From: Sideroxydans lithotrophicus
Lineage (GTDB): Bacteria > Pseudomonadota > Gammaproteobacteria > Burkholderiales > Gallionellaceae
Length of the DNA: 64,000 nucleotides
Direction: 5' to 3'
Assembly (NCBI GenBank): GCA_020723185.1
Contig: DYJI01000007.1
Location: 153,874 to 217,873 of the forward strand
Shown piece by piece: positions 35,655 through 44,094 of the stretch. How positions within the stretch are numbered: the stretch's first letter is position 1; the number at the start of each line of letters is the position of its first letter. Made by a program: the position numbers and the translations under genes. Under the pieces are notes generated by a model. That model saw nothing but the letters and a program-made list of their open reading frames with translations. It was not told the origin of the DNA and did not search any database.

Positions 35655-36267
35655 CGATTCTCAACCTCTTCCCTTCCTGACGGACGATTGCGGGTACCTG
35701 AGCGATGGAGAAGCGCTTGATCAGCTTCCCGCCCTGATCGAAATACACGGAGGACTTCCACTTGCGCATCAAGGCCAGCGGCTCACCGGCGACCAACACA
35801 ACCTTCACTGGCCTGTCCGATGCAGCAACGATTTTCTTGGAGAATTCGAGTTGTTTTTCGTCCCGGCCATCCACGAACAACAGGTATGTGTTCCAGCCGA
35901 TGTAGTCCAGCGGATTAACTCGCGTGCCGCGTGGGTAGAGGACTTTTCCGGTCGCGTCCACGATGTCTTTCTGCGTCACTATGGATGGGTCGTAGTAGTG
36001 AGTAGAGGCCGTGTCTGTTGCCTTGAATCCAGCCAGCGGTCGAGGGTGTTCGATGCTGGAAATGACCTTGTTCTTGTAGTCCTCCTGATACTGGGCCAAT
36101 TCGCCTGATTGCTCCATTTGCTTCAGCTTGGAGGTGATCATCTCCAGCGCATCGCGCTCTATGATCGAGTAAGTCGGTCCGACCACACCTAAGTCTTCGG
36201 CAATCGCCGATGTGGCGATCTGAAATAGCGCGGCGAGCAGCGCCATTGAAGAGCGCGTGATTTTCAT
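35638..36267 (-). CDS. traW: TraW, type-F pilus assembly protein
   Basis: A 209-residue exported protein from ATG 36267, sharing ATGA with the preceding stop. After the signal peptide, DLGVVGPTYSIIERDALEMI and LYPRGTRVNPLDYI are conserved TraW blocks, then FVDGRDEKQL and KIIKRFSIAQVPAIV-type sequence. TraW helps pilus extension in the periplasm. Confidence 0.95.
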   Translation of the reverse strand: MKITRSSMALLAALFQIATSAIAEDLGVVGPTYSIIERDALEMITSKLKQMEQSGELAQYQEDYKNKVISSIEHPRPLAGFKATDTASTHYYDPSIVTQKDIVDATGKVLYPRGTRVNPLDYIGWNTYLLFVDGRDEKQLEFSKKIVAASDRPVKVVLVAGEPLALMRKWKSSVYFDQGGKLIKRFSIAQVPAIVRQEGKRLRIDELRY

Positions 36268-36464
36268 CCGGCACCTTCCATCACAAGCCAATCCAGCTCA
36301 AACGGAATATCCAGGCACAGCGGACCTCTGACGGACGGCGCAATCGTCTCGATGGTTTGCATCACCTCGTTGAGTGAGTCGCCTTCAGCCGCAAGCCACG
36401 GGACTGATGGGGCTGTCGCGTACCAGCAACCGTTTGCGTACTGGCCAACGATCACGTCGATCAT
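36264..36464 (-). CDS. DUF1902/HicB-like small protein inside the tra operon
   Basis: A 66-residue protein (ATG 36464, AGGGA at the end of traI). IVGQYANGCWYATAPSVPWLAAEGDSLNEVMQTIETIAPSV fits the DUF1902 fold, which is related to HicB antitoxins. No HicA partner is next to it. Possibly a small regulator or orphan antitoxin co-translated with traI and traW. Confidence 0.7.
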   Translation of the reverse strand: MIDVIVGQYANGCWYATAPSVPWLAAEGDSLNEVMQTIETIAPSVRGPLCLDIPFELDWLVMEGAG

Positions 36465-36468
36465 TTCT

Positions 36469-38562
36469 TTATTCCCTTGTAACAATGGACTTGCCCTTAG
36501 TTGGTTGTTTGAACTTGATGGAAAGTAGGCCTTCAACCTCTTCTGCAACATCACCAGTCGCTGAGCCAGCTTGGGGGGTTGCCTTCTTCTTCTGTACCCG
36601 TTTTCTAGGCTTCTTGGCCGTCTGCACGGGTTGCCCTGCGTCAGCAATCTGGAAGACCTCTTCGAAACTCGAAGTCACAGGGGCGGGCTTCTGGCTCTTT
36701 GCATGCTCGATCGCTTCATTCAATCCGCGTGCGATGCTTTCAAAGGCTTTTCCGCCAGATGCGCCAAACAAATGTCCGACAACCGCACTCAACCTGATCG
36801 ACTTGGCCACGCCATCAGCGAACTCGGCATCGCCGACCTTGGCAACATCGCTTGCGGGAATCAGCCAGCCCAGCTCGGATAGTTCGTCCAGAATCTGCTT
36901 CCCCATGAATCCATATCCAGAGAAGGTATCCGGCCACTTGAGGTAAACGGTCCCATCAGGCTGCTTAATCCCAAGGGACTCGAAAGACTTCTTACCTTCC
37001 TTGAACTCGCCCAAAAGGACGCGAAGCAGTTCCCCCATCGCGCCATCTAGTTCGTCCAGCGCAAGCGGCGCATGCTCGACAGGTTCAGCTGGGGGGGGAG
37101 GTAATGACTCAGAAGTTGAGTTGGGCTGCGCATCAGTCCCTTTTGGCTCACTTTCAGGCAGGCGTTCTGCAGGTGTGCTGGAGGTGTCTTGCGGCTGTAT
37201 TGCCTCGACGGATTCGGTTTTCACATGTGCCGTAGATGTTCCGCAGTCATCCTGAGAATTCAGGGGCAACTCCGCTTGCGCGTCCTCTCGCTTGGTGGTC
37301 GCACTGGGGCCAGTTTTGCTTGAGTGAATCTTTCCGGGAATCGGCGCAATCGGCATCGAGCTGATCAGAGCCTGATCGCGGAGGCGAACCGCCTTCATTC
37401 GCATATTGGGGATCTTCTCGGTTATAACTTCTGGTGAGATGTAGTAGAACGGATCGGCTTCGTCCTCCCTCATGAAAGCGATTTCGCGCTCAACCATCAT
37501 GTCCAGGATGCCGTCAGCGGTCTTCGGTAGGCCGGGGATATCTTCGTCCTTGGTGCGGCGTGCAATCTCTTCGCCGGCCATAGGCCAGACCAGATAGGTG
37601 GTTCCATCAAGATTCCAGATTCGCGCAGAAGGCTCGTTGATGCGCCAGATGCCTTCTTGCACCAGTCGCCGCATGATGTCGGTCAGATACCGCTCAACAG
37701 GCACACCGATCTCATAACCGGCCATAGCCACACCCATGCTCTTCAGATCACGCTCGACACTCAGCTGGTCGGCCTTCACCACAAAGTTGTGGATCTGATT
37801 GGTCGAGCCGGGGTTATTGTTCAGTGATTCCGTCAGCCAGATCACAGCGTCAGAGCCGCCACTATTGATCCATTTGAGCGTTTCTTTCCTGATGACGGCA
37901 TGATGCATGGTGCTGGAGACGTTGGTGTGCTTCTTGCCGCGGCCTTCTTGCCAGTGCAGGAAGTAGTTGCTGATCTTGTTTTCGATGGCCCATTCATAAA
38001 GGCCTTGGTCGTATGGTTCCCACCTCAGATCGTTGGCCCGGTTGGTTACCGAAATATCGGTGATGATCTTGCCGAGGTCATGGCAGATGCCGGCCAAGAA
38101 TACGGTCAGCTTCCAGCGCGGTTCGATGATGCGCCTTTGCTGCGGCGTGACCACGCCACGAATCAACTTGCCCTCCGTTTGTTGCAAGGCCCAGAGTCCG
38201 ACTTCCAGCGAGTGGCGCAACATCCCTCCGCCACCGCGATGGTGGTGAGCTTGCGATGCAGGAAGAAGCTGTACGAGCGCAGCCAGCTGCAACATCGCAG
38301 GCATGTAATGCTCATTGAGTAGCGCTTCATTGGCGATGATCTGGCGAACGCCATCTACCAGCTCCTTTTGAGTGGCGAGCAGCGTGGATGGAGGATATAT
38401 AGGCAGCCCCTCCATAAATGGGGGATAGCGTGGGATATCGCGAAGTTGGTCAAGCGTCTTGGTATCTTCGGTTTGGGCGAGCGGTATCACCGGCGATTGG
38501 TTCGCAAGCGGCTTGGGCAACCAGCCAATCTTCACCAACAATCTATCGACAAGCGTAGTCAT
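36469..38562 (-). CDS. traI: MOBH-type relaxase TraI
   Basis: A 697-residue relaxase of the MOBH class. The N-terminal TraI_2 domain has an HD-type metal site: HHHRGGGG at 106-113, LRHSLEV at 115-121 and GICHDLGK at 158-165, as in TraI of R27 and SXT/R391 elements. Residues about 425-540 are low complexity. The C-terminal TraI_2_C-like part (about 545-640) has YLKWPDTFSGYGFMGKQILDELSELGWL. MOBH relaxases nick at oriT and lead single-stranded DNA into the recipient. No oriT was identified. It shares TGATG with the peptidase gene. Confidence 0.92.
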   Translation of the reverse strand: MTTLVDRLLVKIGWLPKPLANQSPVIPLAQTEDTKTLDQLRDIPRYPPFMEGLPIYPPSTLLATQKELVDGVRQIIANEALLNEHYMPAMLQLAALVQLLPASQAHHHRGGGGMLRHSLEVGLWALQQTEGKLIRGVVTPQQRRIIEPRWKLTVFLAGICHDLGKIITDISVTNRANDLRWEPYDQGLYEWAIENKISNYFLHWQEGRGKKHTNVSSTMHHAVIRKETLKWINSGGSDAVIWLTESLNNNPGSTNQIHNFVVKADQLSVERDLKSMGVAMAGYEIGVPVERYLTDIMRRLVQEGIWRINEPSARIWNLDGTTYLVWPMAGEEIARRTKDEDIPGLPKTADGILDMMVEREIAFMREDEADPFYYISPEVITEKIPNMRMKAVRLRDQALISSMPIAPIPGKIHSSKTGPSATTKREDAQAELPLNSQDDCGTSTAHVKTESVEAIQPQDTSSTPAERLPESEPKGTDAQPNSTSESLPPPPAEPVEHAPLALDELDGAMGELLRVLLGEFKEGKKSFESLGIKQPDGTVYLKWPDTFSGYGFMGKQILDELSELGWLIPASDVAKVGDAEFADGVAKSIRLSAVVGHLFGASGGKAFESIARGLNEAIEHAKSQKPAPVTSSFEEVFQIADAGQPVQTAKKPRKRVQKKKATPQAGSATGDVAEEVEGLLSIKFKQPTKGKSIVTRE

Positions 38563-39107
38563 CAGAACAGGCGGTATCCGCGTCCGATAATCATCTGGTC
38601 AGATACCAGGCCCACTACCTTGTAGCGCGAATCAAGGCTCTTAGGATGGTCACCTTGCACGTAGTAGTGGCCAGACGGGATTAAGCCCTTGAAGTCGTTT
38701 TCTTCGATAGGCCTGCCATCCGAAGTGACAGGCAGGGCTTTGCCAACAGGATTCCCATTCACGAAGAACTGATGGTTTCTTGCTTCAACAGTATCGCCCG
38801 GCACACCGACCACACGCTTCAGGAAGCGTGCATTCTTCGGATAGATGAAGTCGCTGGGGTAGTAGAAGGCAGCGTAGTCATCACGCGACGGCAGGGTGCG
38901 CTTTTCCACCAAATACACGGTGCCGCCCAAGCTGTTGCTCACGTTGATATTCATCTCATACTTCATCGAGAAGGCCCAGTAACCGAAGAGCAGGGCGATG
39001 TACGCGAAGCCATAACGAACAAGGTGAGCGTGCATGGCGTCGAGCCGTGCCATGCACCAGAGCCATGCTTCGATTGAATTGAGCGAATTGAGAGTTTTCA
39101 TCGGCAT
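38562..39107 (-). CDS. S26 signal peptidase of the TraF/TrhF type
   Basis: A 181-residue membrane peptidase; starts at 39107 and 39101 are both possible. Membrane helix at about 28-47 (FAYIALLFGYWAFSM). The catalytic Ser lies in NVSNSLGGTVYL, the Lys in RFLKRVVGVPGD, and the box YYVQGDHPKSLDSRY is typical. TrhF/TraF of conjugation systems matures the pilin. It begins the tra unit and is followed at once by traI, unlike SXT/R391, where it precedes traW. Confidence 0.9.
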   Translation of the reverse strand: MPMKTLNSLNSIEAWLWCMARLDAMHAHLVRYGFAYIALLFGYWAFSMKYEMNINVSNSLGGTVYLVEKRTLPSRDDYAAFYYPSDFIYPKNARFLKRVVGVPGDTVEARNHQFFVNGNPVGKALPVTSDGRPIEENDFKGLIPSGHYYVQGDHPKSLDSRYKVVGLVSDQMIIGRGYRLF

Positions 39108-39168
39108 GACTTTGCCGCAGCCCCCCAAGAAAATCCTCGGAATGCGGTTCAAATTTGAACCGTATTTC
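39104..39168. promoter_or_regulatory. Duplicated 65-bp control sequence with 18-bp palindrome (copy 2)
   Basis: Exact copy of 8509-8573, with the palindrome at 39145-39162. It reaches the first codon of the peptidase gene, so on the minus strand it provides the leader of the tra operon; to the right lies the plus-strand maintenance region. One regulator probably controls both copies. Confidence 0.75.
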
Positions 39169-39334
39169 GTTGGTGTTAGGAGGGTGTTCAGGGAAGTCGA
39201 AAAGCGTAGATGTGCTGTAGATGTTCTGCCGTGCGCGTGGTCGTGATGCAGCTTAGTTGCCGATGAAAAATCATTGCGATCACTGATTGACAGCCAATTT
39301 CCGCCGCTGTATTTTTGTCACATCTACTTCGATG

Positions 39335-39404
39335 CTTATTGCTCGAACTGATATTGGTGGCTGGCCAATTGAAACAAACAGAAGGCGAGAAATCGTCAAG
39401 CAGT
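39335..39404 (+). promoter_or_regulatory. Conserved promoter-like block, copy 1
   Basis: Shares cTTATTGC...TGATATTGG-N7-CCAAT...AAACAGAAG with blocks at 45439 and 50692. The palindrome ATTGG-N7-CCAAT is at 39353-39369, and TGATA and GAAACA flank it as possible -35 and -10 elements 17 bases apart. A GCGA/TCGT mini-hairpin follows. It lies directly upstream of leader 1. Confidence 0.55.
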
Positions 39405-39408
39405 AAAT

Positions 39409-39483
39409 CACCCACCCAAGCGGGGACATCGTTCCCCTTGGGGCATGGTGTCCCTTTTTTTTTTCGTCAAAAAGGAGATCACC
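39409..39483 (+). promoter_or_regulatory. Structured leader 1 (before the 25-residue peptide gene)
   Basis: Outer stem GGGACA (39423-39428) with TGTCCC (39449-39454), inner CCCC/GGGG, then a T10 run, a terminator-like shape. Alternatively ATGGTG...CTTTTT can pair with AAAAAGG...CACCAT, covering AAGGAG and the start codon at 39484. Confidence 0.75.
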
Positions 39484-39561
39484 ATGTCACTCGTTATCGT
39501 TGCCTGCATCGTTTCTGGTTATGCACTGAGCCGTCCTGTTGTTCGGACGCTCGGCCTGTAA
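39484..39561 (+). CDS. 25-residue hydrophobic peptide, family copy 1
   Basis: ATG to TAA, with AAAAAGGAGATCACC before the start, an excellent ribosome site. The peptide starts MSLVIVACIVSGY and ends SRPVVRTLGL: a short hydrophobic helix then a basic tail. Copy 2 at 55817 has 16 of 25 residues the same and the same length, with strongest match in SGY-LSRPVVR-LGL. Constraint on protein sequence implies it is translated. Probably inserts in the inner membrane; function unknown. Confidence 0.7.
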   Translation: MSLVIVACIVSGYALSRPVVRTLGL

Positions 39562-39563
39562 AT

Positions 39564-39625
39564 CTACCCATTGGGGATACGTCCCCTTTGGGGTGTGTCC
39601 CCTTAAATTTTCAAGGAGACGCACC
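39564..39625 (+). promoter_or_regulatory. Structured leader 2 (before the RecE-like gene)
   Basis: GGGGATAC and GTGTCCCC form an 8-bp outer stem with one U-G wobble around TCCCC/GGGG. The alternative pairs GTGTGTC with GACGCAC next to AAGGAG. Confidence 0.72.
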
Positions 39626-40909
39626 ATGAAACGCTTTGTTCGCAATCTTCCAATCGCCGATTACCACGCAGGGGAAGAGATTTCCCACAGTGGTATCGTC
39701 AAGCTGCTCAAGTCACCTGAGCACTATTTGCAGTACAAAATCGGTGGAGACGAACCCACTCCCGCAATGGAGTTCGGTTCTGCTTTCCACGCATTCATCC
39801 TGGAACCTGAGTTGTTCGCGGCGACTTACTCTGTCGTAGATGAATCAGCACTGGCCGGAACGCTGGCTACTCTGGACGACTACAAAGCTGCGGCAACGCA
39901 GTTGGGTGTGAAGTTCGAGGCGCTGAACAAGGATGAACTGAAGCTGGCCATTAAGGCAGCGGATAAAACTGGCATCCTCTTTTTCAAAGAGGATATGCAA
40001 CAAGAAATCGCCGCAATTTCAGCAGAAAAGCTGGCCGGGGCATTGGCTACGCTGGATGATCTCAAACAAGCTGCTGATACGCTTGGTATCGCAATTGGGA
40101 AGATGAAGAAGGATGAGCTGAAGGAGGCTATCAAAGCTTTCGATGCGGATTCAAAATTCAAATTCCGCGAAGATGTCCAAGCCGAAATAGCTGCACTTAC
40201 TGCTGATAAGTTGGTTGGGACGCTGGCTACTCTGGACGAATACAAAACTGCGGCAACGCAGTTGGGTGTGAAGTTCGAGGCGCTGAACAAGGATGAACTG
40301 AAGCTGGCCATCAAGGCGGCGGATACAGAATCATTGTTCAAGTTCCGTGAGGATGAGTACAACCGCCTGTACGGGGCCAAAATCATTCTCAAGCAAGACC
40401 AGATGGATGCGCTGACCGCGATGCGGGAAAGCGTTTTCAAACATGGTGGCGCTGCCAAAATGTTGGCCAAAGGTGAAGCAGAGTCTTCTTTGTACTGGAC
40501 TGATGAAATCACCGGCCTCAAATGCCGGATTCGTCCTGATTGGTTGTTCGATGGCGGAATGGCAGATCTCAAAAGCTGCGTTTCTGCCAGCAAGGCTGAT
40601 TTTGCCAAAGCTGTGGCCAACCTCGGGTATGACATCGAGGCGGCGTTCTATGTCGACGGCATGAAGGCAGTCACCGGAAAATCGGTCGATTTCTTCTTCA
40701 TCGCTGTTGAGAAAACTGCGCCGTACACGACAGCCTGTTACAAGGCCAGTCAGGAGATGATCGAAATCGGGCGCGCCAAGTATCGCGGCGGGCTTGAGTT
40801 GCTGAAATGGTGTCAGGAAAACAAGCAATATCCTGGCTATCAACCCAATGGTGAGATCGAGACAATCGATCTTCCGCGCTGGGCTGCAAACTTCGAGCTG
40901 GAGGCATAA
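39626..40909 (+). CDS. RecE/YqaJ-like PD-(D/E)XK exonuclease with three 60-residue repeats
   Basis: A 427-residue protein. The N-terminal SHSGIVKLLKSPEHYLQYK and EFGSAFHAFILEPELF, and the later RPDWLFDGGMADLKSC with a following helix, match RecE-type nucleases; D, D-x-K and downstream aromatic residues of the active site are present. Between these, residues 76-135, 136-195 and 196-245 are tandem copies of a helical unit (LATLDDYKAAATQLGV, then LNKDELKLAIKAAD), absent from ordinary RecE or lambda exonuclease. Paired with RecT at 42414, it should resect double-stranded ends to give 3-prime single strands for annealing. The start follows CAAGGAGACGCACC. Confidence 0.85.
   Translation: MKRFVRNLPIADYHAGEEISHSGIVKLLKSPEHYLQYKIGGDEPTPAMEFGSAFHAFILEPELFAATYSVVDESALAGTLATLDDYKAAATQLGVKFEALNKDELKLAIKAADKTGILFFKEDMQQEIAAISAEKLAGALATLDDLKQAADTLGIAIGKMKKDELKEAIKAFDADSKFKFREDVQAEIAALTADKLVGTLATLDEYKTAATQLGVKFEALNKDELKLAIKAADTESLFKFREDEYNRLYGAKIILKQDQMDALTAMRESVFKHGGAAKMLAKGEAESSLYWTDEITGLKCRIRPDWLFDGGMADLKSCVSASKADFAKAVANLGYDIEAAFYVDGMKAVTGKSVDFFFIAVEKTAPYTTACYKASQEMIEIGRAKYRGGLELLKWCQENKQYPGYQPNGEIETIDLPRWAANFELEA
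39851..40357 (+). repeat. Three tandem 180-bp units inside the RecE-like gene
   Basis: Units begin at 39851, 40031 and 40211. Units 1 and 3 are nearly identical for their first 115 bases, while unit 2 has diverged. This suggests old triplication with recent exchange between the outer units. Confidence 0.85.
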
Positions 40910-41299
40910 ATGATAGACGCAACGCTGGTCCCATTTCTGCCTATCAACCAGTTGGCCATCATTCGCGAATGTCTTGAAGGTGAGGAACGCGAGTTCTTCG
41001 TCAAAAAGATGGACGAGATAAAGGCCGTCATCGAAAAAATGCCAGTCACCTATTCGCAGTCTGAATCGGGTGATGAGGCGGTCGCGTATCTGCACTATTT
41101 CTATGGCAAATGTGATTGGTACATCACCGAGAAGGATATGGAAGGTGATGGAACTGTTCAGGCATACGGAATGGCAGATTTGGGCTACGGTCCTGAGTGT
41201 GGCTACATCAGCATTCAGGAGATCACTCAATCAGGAATCTATGTTGAGCTCGATCTTCACTGGGAACCCAAAACGCTGGCAGAAATCAAGAAGAAGTAA
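40910..41299 (+). CDS. DUF2958 protein
   Basis: A 129-residue protein whose second half has the DUF2958 pattern: CDWYITEKDMEGDGTVQAYGMADLGYGPECGYISIQEI and ELDLHWEPKTLAEI. This family is common on conjugative elements and has no known function. It starts directly after the RecE-like stop, in the same transcript. Confidence 0.8.
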   Translation: MIDATLVPFLPINQLAIIRECLEGEEREFFVKKMDEIKAVIEKMPVTYSQSESGDEAVAYLHYFYGKCDWYITEKDMEGDGTVQAYGMADLGYGPECGYISIQEITQSGIYVELDLHWEPKTLAEIKKK

Positions 41300-41370
41300 T
41301 CCACCCATCGGGGGCATCGTTCCCCTTGGGGCGTGGTGTCCTCCTGATTCATTTTCAAAAGGAGAACATC
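41300..41370 (+). promoter_or_regulatory. Structured leader 3
   Basis: GGGGGCAT-CCCCTTGGGG-GTGTCC form of the family. The alternative pairs GGTGTCCTCCT with AGGAGAACATC over the ribosome site. The T-run is weak. Confidence 0.6.
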
Positions 41371-41676
41371 ATGGCAGGACGGCTGTATTCAATTCAACCG
41401 GACGACCGTGTTCCGATTGAGTACACGCACTACCAAGAATGGCACGAGCCAGGAAAGGTGGCAGAGTTGGAGCGTGTGATCGGTGCTTGGGAAAAGTCCC
41501 TCGATGTATCACTACTTTCCATATCGGACGGTTTCGACAATCTGGATCAGATGGTTCATTCCGTAGGCTGGGACAATACGATCAATCTGGTTGTCTACGC
41601 GATCCTGTGTGAAGGTTTCGATGTCTATGTCGGAAGCGACTTCATCGATATCTACAACCGCACTGATTGGGAATAA
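41371..41676 (+). CDS. Hypothetical protein
   Basis: A 101-residue acidic soluble protein, starting after AAAAGGAGAACATC. It has aromatic-rich N-terminal and C-terminal parts (YTHYQEWHEPGK; CEGFDVYVGSDFIDIYN). Not recognised. Its leader places it among the coordinately controlled genes of the region. Confidence 0.65.
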   Translation: MAGRLYSIQPDDRVPIEYTHYQEWHEPGKVAELERVIGAWEKSLDVSLLSISDGFDNLDQMVHSVGWDNTINLVVYAILCEGFDVYVGSDFIDIYNRTDWE

Positions 41677-41690
41677 TTCGATTCAAAGCA

Positions 41691-41757
41691 GCACCAACCC
41701 GTCGGGGATACATTCCCCTCGGGGTTTGTGTCCCCTTAATTCTTTAGGGAGACACAA
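41691..41757 (+). promoter_or_regulatory. Structured leader 4
   Basis: GGGGATAC/GTGTCCCC outer stem around CCCCTCGGGG. The alternative pairs TTTGTGTC with GACACAAA exactly, covering GGGAG and the base before the start; the TTT/AAA ends differ from other copies on both strands. Confidence 0.75.
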
Positions 41758-42114
41758 ATGGGAATCGCAATCTTGGTAATTTTTTCAATCGGCCTGTATC
41801 AGGTCGGGAAATGGGCAGTCTTCAAGGCTATTTCTCCAAGCACTGTGGCAGCGAAAACTGAAACGGTCGTAATGGAGACATCTCAGCCAGTTCAAGCGGC
41901 AGTATCGGTTGAGCAAAGCTGGGTTGGTTTTGAAGCACCTACATTCGTTCGTCGCGGTATGCCTTTCCCTGTATTGAAGGAAAAGGCAAAACGCAAACGT
42001 GCGAAAAAGCCGAAGCTCGAAGCAGCGCCGGCACCGTTGGAGGAAGCATTTCCAATGGGTGACTGGACTCTCTTTGCAAACACCGAAGGAGATCACCATG
42101 TCACGACGCATTAA
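41758..42114 (+). CDS. Single-pass membrane protein
   Basis: A 118-residue protein with one N-terminal membrane helix (MGIAILVIFSIGLYQVGKWAVF), a Ser/Thr/Val linker, and a strongly basic stretch (KEKAKRKRAKKPK at about 75-90) that could contact nucleic acid. Its last 17 bases overlap the next gene and its ribosome site. Not recognised. Confidence 0.6.
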   Translation: MGIAILVIFSIGLYQVGKWAVFKAISPSTVAAKTETVVMETSQPVQAAVSVEQSWVGFEAPTFVRRGMPFPVLKEKAKRKRAKKPKLEAAPAPLEEAFPMGDWTLFANTEGDHHVTTH

Positions 42115-42328
42115 AATTACGGCAATCGACCGAATCAAGTCCCGCACACTACGAGTCGCGCTGAAGGTATTCATGGCCGACCCGTCTCTTGGCAAATGCC
42201 AGGCAAAGCCGCTGTTCGCAGAAATCTGTTCCCACTTGCAAGCGGGGATGGATGACGAACAGGTTGTACGGGAAGTGGTAAGGAATCGCGCAATTGGCAA
42301 TCCAAGCCGTCAATTGTCGTTGATGTAA
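42098..42328 (+). CDS. Small basic hypothetical protein
   Basis: A 76-residue protein starting at ATG 42098 after GAAGGAGATCACC. It is basic and helical (RRIKITAIDRIKSRTLRVALKVFMADP). The overlap with the previous gene implies coupled expression. Not recognised. Confidence 0.6.
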   Translation: MSRRIKITAIDRIKSRTLRVALKVFMADPSLGKCQAKPLFAEICSHLQAGMDDEQVVREVVRNRAIGNPSRQLSLM

Positions 42329-42330
42329 TT

Positions 42331-42413
42331 CAAAGCAGCATCCACCCGATGGGGACACTTCCCCTCGGGGCATGGTGTCCCCTTTTTTGTTTCACTCGAA
42401 AAGGAGATACACC
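42331..42413 (+). promoter_or_regulatory. Structured leader 5 (before recT)
   Basis: GGGGACA/TGTCCCC 7-bp outer stem, then T6. The alternative pairs CATGGTGT with ACACCATG, directly covering the start codon at 42414. Confidence 0.78.
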
Positions 42414-43577
42414 ATGTCACAAGCACTTCAAAACATCCGCCGTTCCAACACCGCAGCAGCAACGAAGCCGGCAGAAGCAAGCGGTTTCCCGGCGATGCTT
42501 GAGCAGTACAAGGGCGAAATCGCCCGTGCGCTGCCGAAGCATATCAACCCCGACCGCATGGCACGCATCGCGCTGACTGCGTTCCGCATGACCCCGAAGC
42601 TGGGCGAATGCGATCCGCGAAGCGTGTTTGCCGCCGTGATCCAGTCCTCGCAGTTGGGTTTGGAAGTCGGTCTGATGGGCGAAGCTCACCTCGTCCCGTT
42701 CGGCAAACAGTGTCAACTCATCCCCGGCTACACAGGGCTGATGAAGCTGGCACGCAACAGCGGCCTGGTCGTTGACATCTACGCGGAAGCAGTGCGAATC
42801 AACGACAAATTCGCGCTCAAGCTCGGTATGGCGCGCGATCTGCAGCACGAACCTCTCACGGCTCCAGGCGGCTTTCCTGCGTCTGATGAAGAGCGCGGCG
42901 AGGTGGTTGGCTTTTATGCGGTTGGTGTGCTCAAGGACGGTAGCAAAACGTTCGTGGCCATGTCGCGCAAGGAAGTCGAGAAGATTCGCGATGGCAGCAA
43001 AGGATACAAAGCAGCAAAGCAATACAACAAGGAATCCCCATGGGATACCGACTTTGTACCGATGGGCAAAAAAACCTTGATTCGTAGCCTGTGCAAGTGG
43101 CTTCCGAAGTCTCCAGAGCTGGCAACAGCTTTGGCCTTGGATGACAACGCAGGCCGCCAGAATCTCAACGTCAAGGATGTGATCGACGGCACTTTCACGC
43201 CGGTGGTCGACGAAGAGACTGGCGAGGTCATGGAAGTATCTGATGGCAACTTATCCATTCAACAGCAGTGGGATAAATACGATCAGGTGCTTGCAGACTA
43301 TGGCGCAAAAGAGGCTGAAAACTTCATGCCTAAAACTCCGCGTCCAGTGTCGAACGCCAAACCATCGGCGTCCGAAGCTGAATCGGAAGCAGCAGCTCAA
43401 GGCCTGGTTGCAAAGATTGTCGATGCCATGAAGAAGACCAAAACCGTTGAAGCATTGGATGAGGTCTACCTTCACGCAGAAGGCATCCTGAGCGATGCGG
43501 AGCTAGAAGTGATCCTCGTTGACTATCGCAACTGCAAGGAAGCGATTCTCAAAGGTAACGAAGGTCTGTTCGACTAA
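42414..43577 (+). CDS. recT: RecT family single-strand annealing protein
   Basis: A 387-residue RecT-like recombinase. Conserved blocks are [34 protein letters not shown] and [17 protein letters not shown], then [24 protein letters not shown]. RecT anneals complementary strands produced by RecE-type resection. The C-terminal 100 residues are variable. Paired with the RecE-like gene 1.5 kb upstream, it likely repairs or recombines element DNA after transfer. Confidence 0.95.
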   Translation: MSQALQNIRRSNTAAATKPAEASGFPAMLEQYKGEIARALPKHINPDRMARIALTAFRMTPKLGECDPRSVFAAVIQSSQLGLEVGLMGEAHLVPFGKQCQLIPGYTGLMKLARNSGLVVDIYAEAVRINDKFALKLGMARDLQHEPLTAPGGFPASDEERGEVVGFYAVGVLKDGSKTFVAMSRKEVEKIRDGSKGYKAAKQYNKESPWDTDFVPMGKKTLIRSLCKWLPKSPELATALALDDNAGRQNLNVKDVIDGTFTPVVDEETGEVMEVSDGNLSIQQQWDKYDQVLADYGAKEAENFMPKTPRPVSNAKPSASEAESEAAAQGLVAKIVDAMKKTKTVEALDEVYLHAEGILSDAELEVILVDYRNCKEAILKGNEGLFD

Positions 43578-43579
43578 GT

Positions 43580-43663
43580 AGCACCCACCCATGCGGGATC
43601 ATCATGTCCCGCTTGGGGCATGGTGTGACCGCTTTTTTGTATCAATCGAAAAGGAGATTCACC
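43580..43663 (+). promoter_or_regulatory. Structured leader 6 (before ssb)
   Basis: The outer stem is GCGG/CCGC instead of GGGG/CCCC, changed on both strands, followed by T6. The alternative pairs CATGGTG with CACCATG at the start codon. Confidence 0.72.
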
Positions 43664-44089
43664 ATGCTGAACAAAGTACAACTCATCGGTCGTTTGGGCA
43701 AAGACCCCGATCTTCGCTATATGCCGAACAGTGATGCCGTCGCCAATGTTTCGTTGGCGACAACGGAATCCTGGAAGGACAAGGAAGGCCAGAAGCAAGA
43801 GAAAACCGAGTGGCATAACCTCGTGTTCTATCGCGGCCTTGCCGAAGTGGTTGGCGAGTATCTGAAGAAGGGCGCTCTCATCTATGTCGAGGGCCAACTG
43901 ACAACCGAGAAGTACAAGAAAGACGGCGAAGATCGCTACATCACCAAGATCGTTGTCTCCGACATGAAGATGCTCGGTGGCGGCGGCAAGGCTGAAAGCG
44001 AAGATCATTCCAGCGCAAAACCGGCATCGACAGCGAAACCCGCTAAAGGTGCAGGCAAGACCGCCAAGAGTGATATGGAGCCGTTCTAA
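43664..44089 (+). CDS. ssb: Single-stranded DNA-binding protein
   Basis: A 141-residue SSB with a complete OB fold ([56 protein letters not shown]) and an acidic tip DMEPF that binds partner proteins, related to the chromosomal DDDIPF. Element-borne SSBs protect transferred single strands and dampen the SOS response. It is preceded by leader 6. Confidence 0.97.
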   Translation: MLNKVQLIGRLGKDPDLRYMPNSDAVANVSLATTESWKDKEGQKQEKTEWHNLVFYRGLAEVVGEYLKKGALIYVEGQLTTEKYKKDGEDRYITKIVVSDMKMLGGGGKAESEDHSSAKPASTAKPAKGAGKTAKSDMEPF

Positions 44090-44094
44090 GCAAT

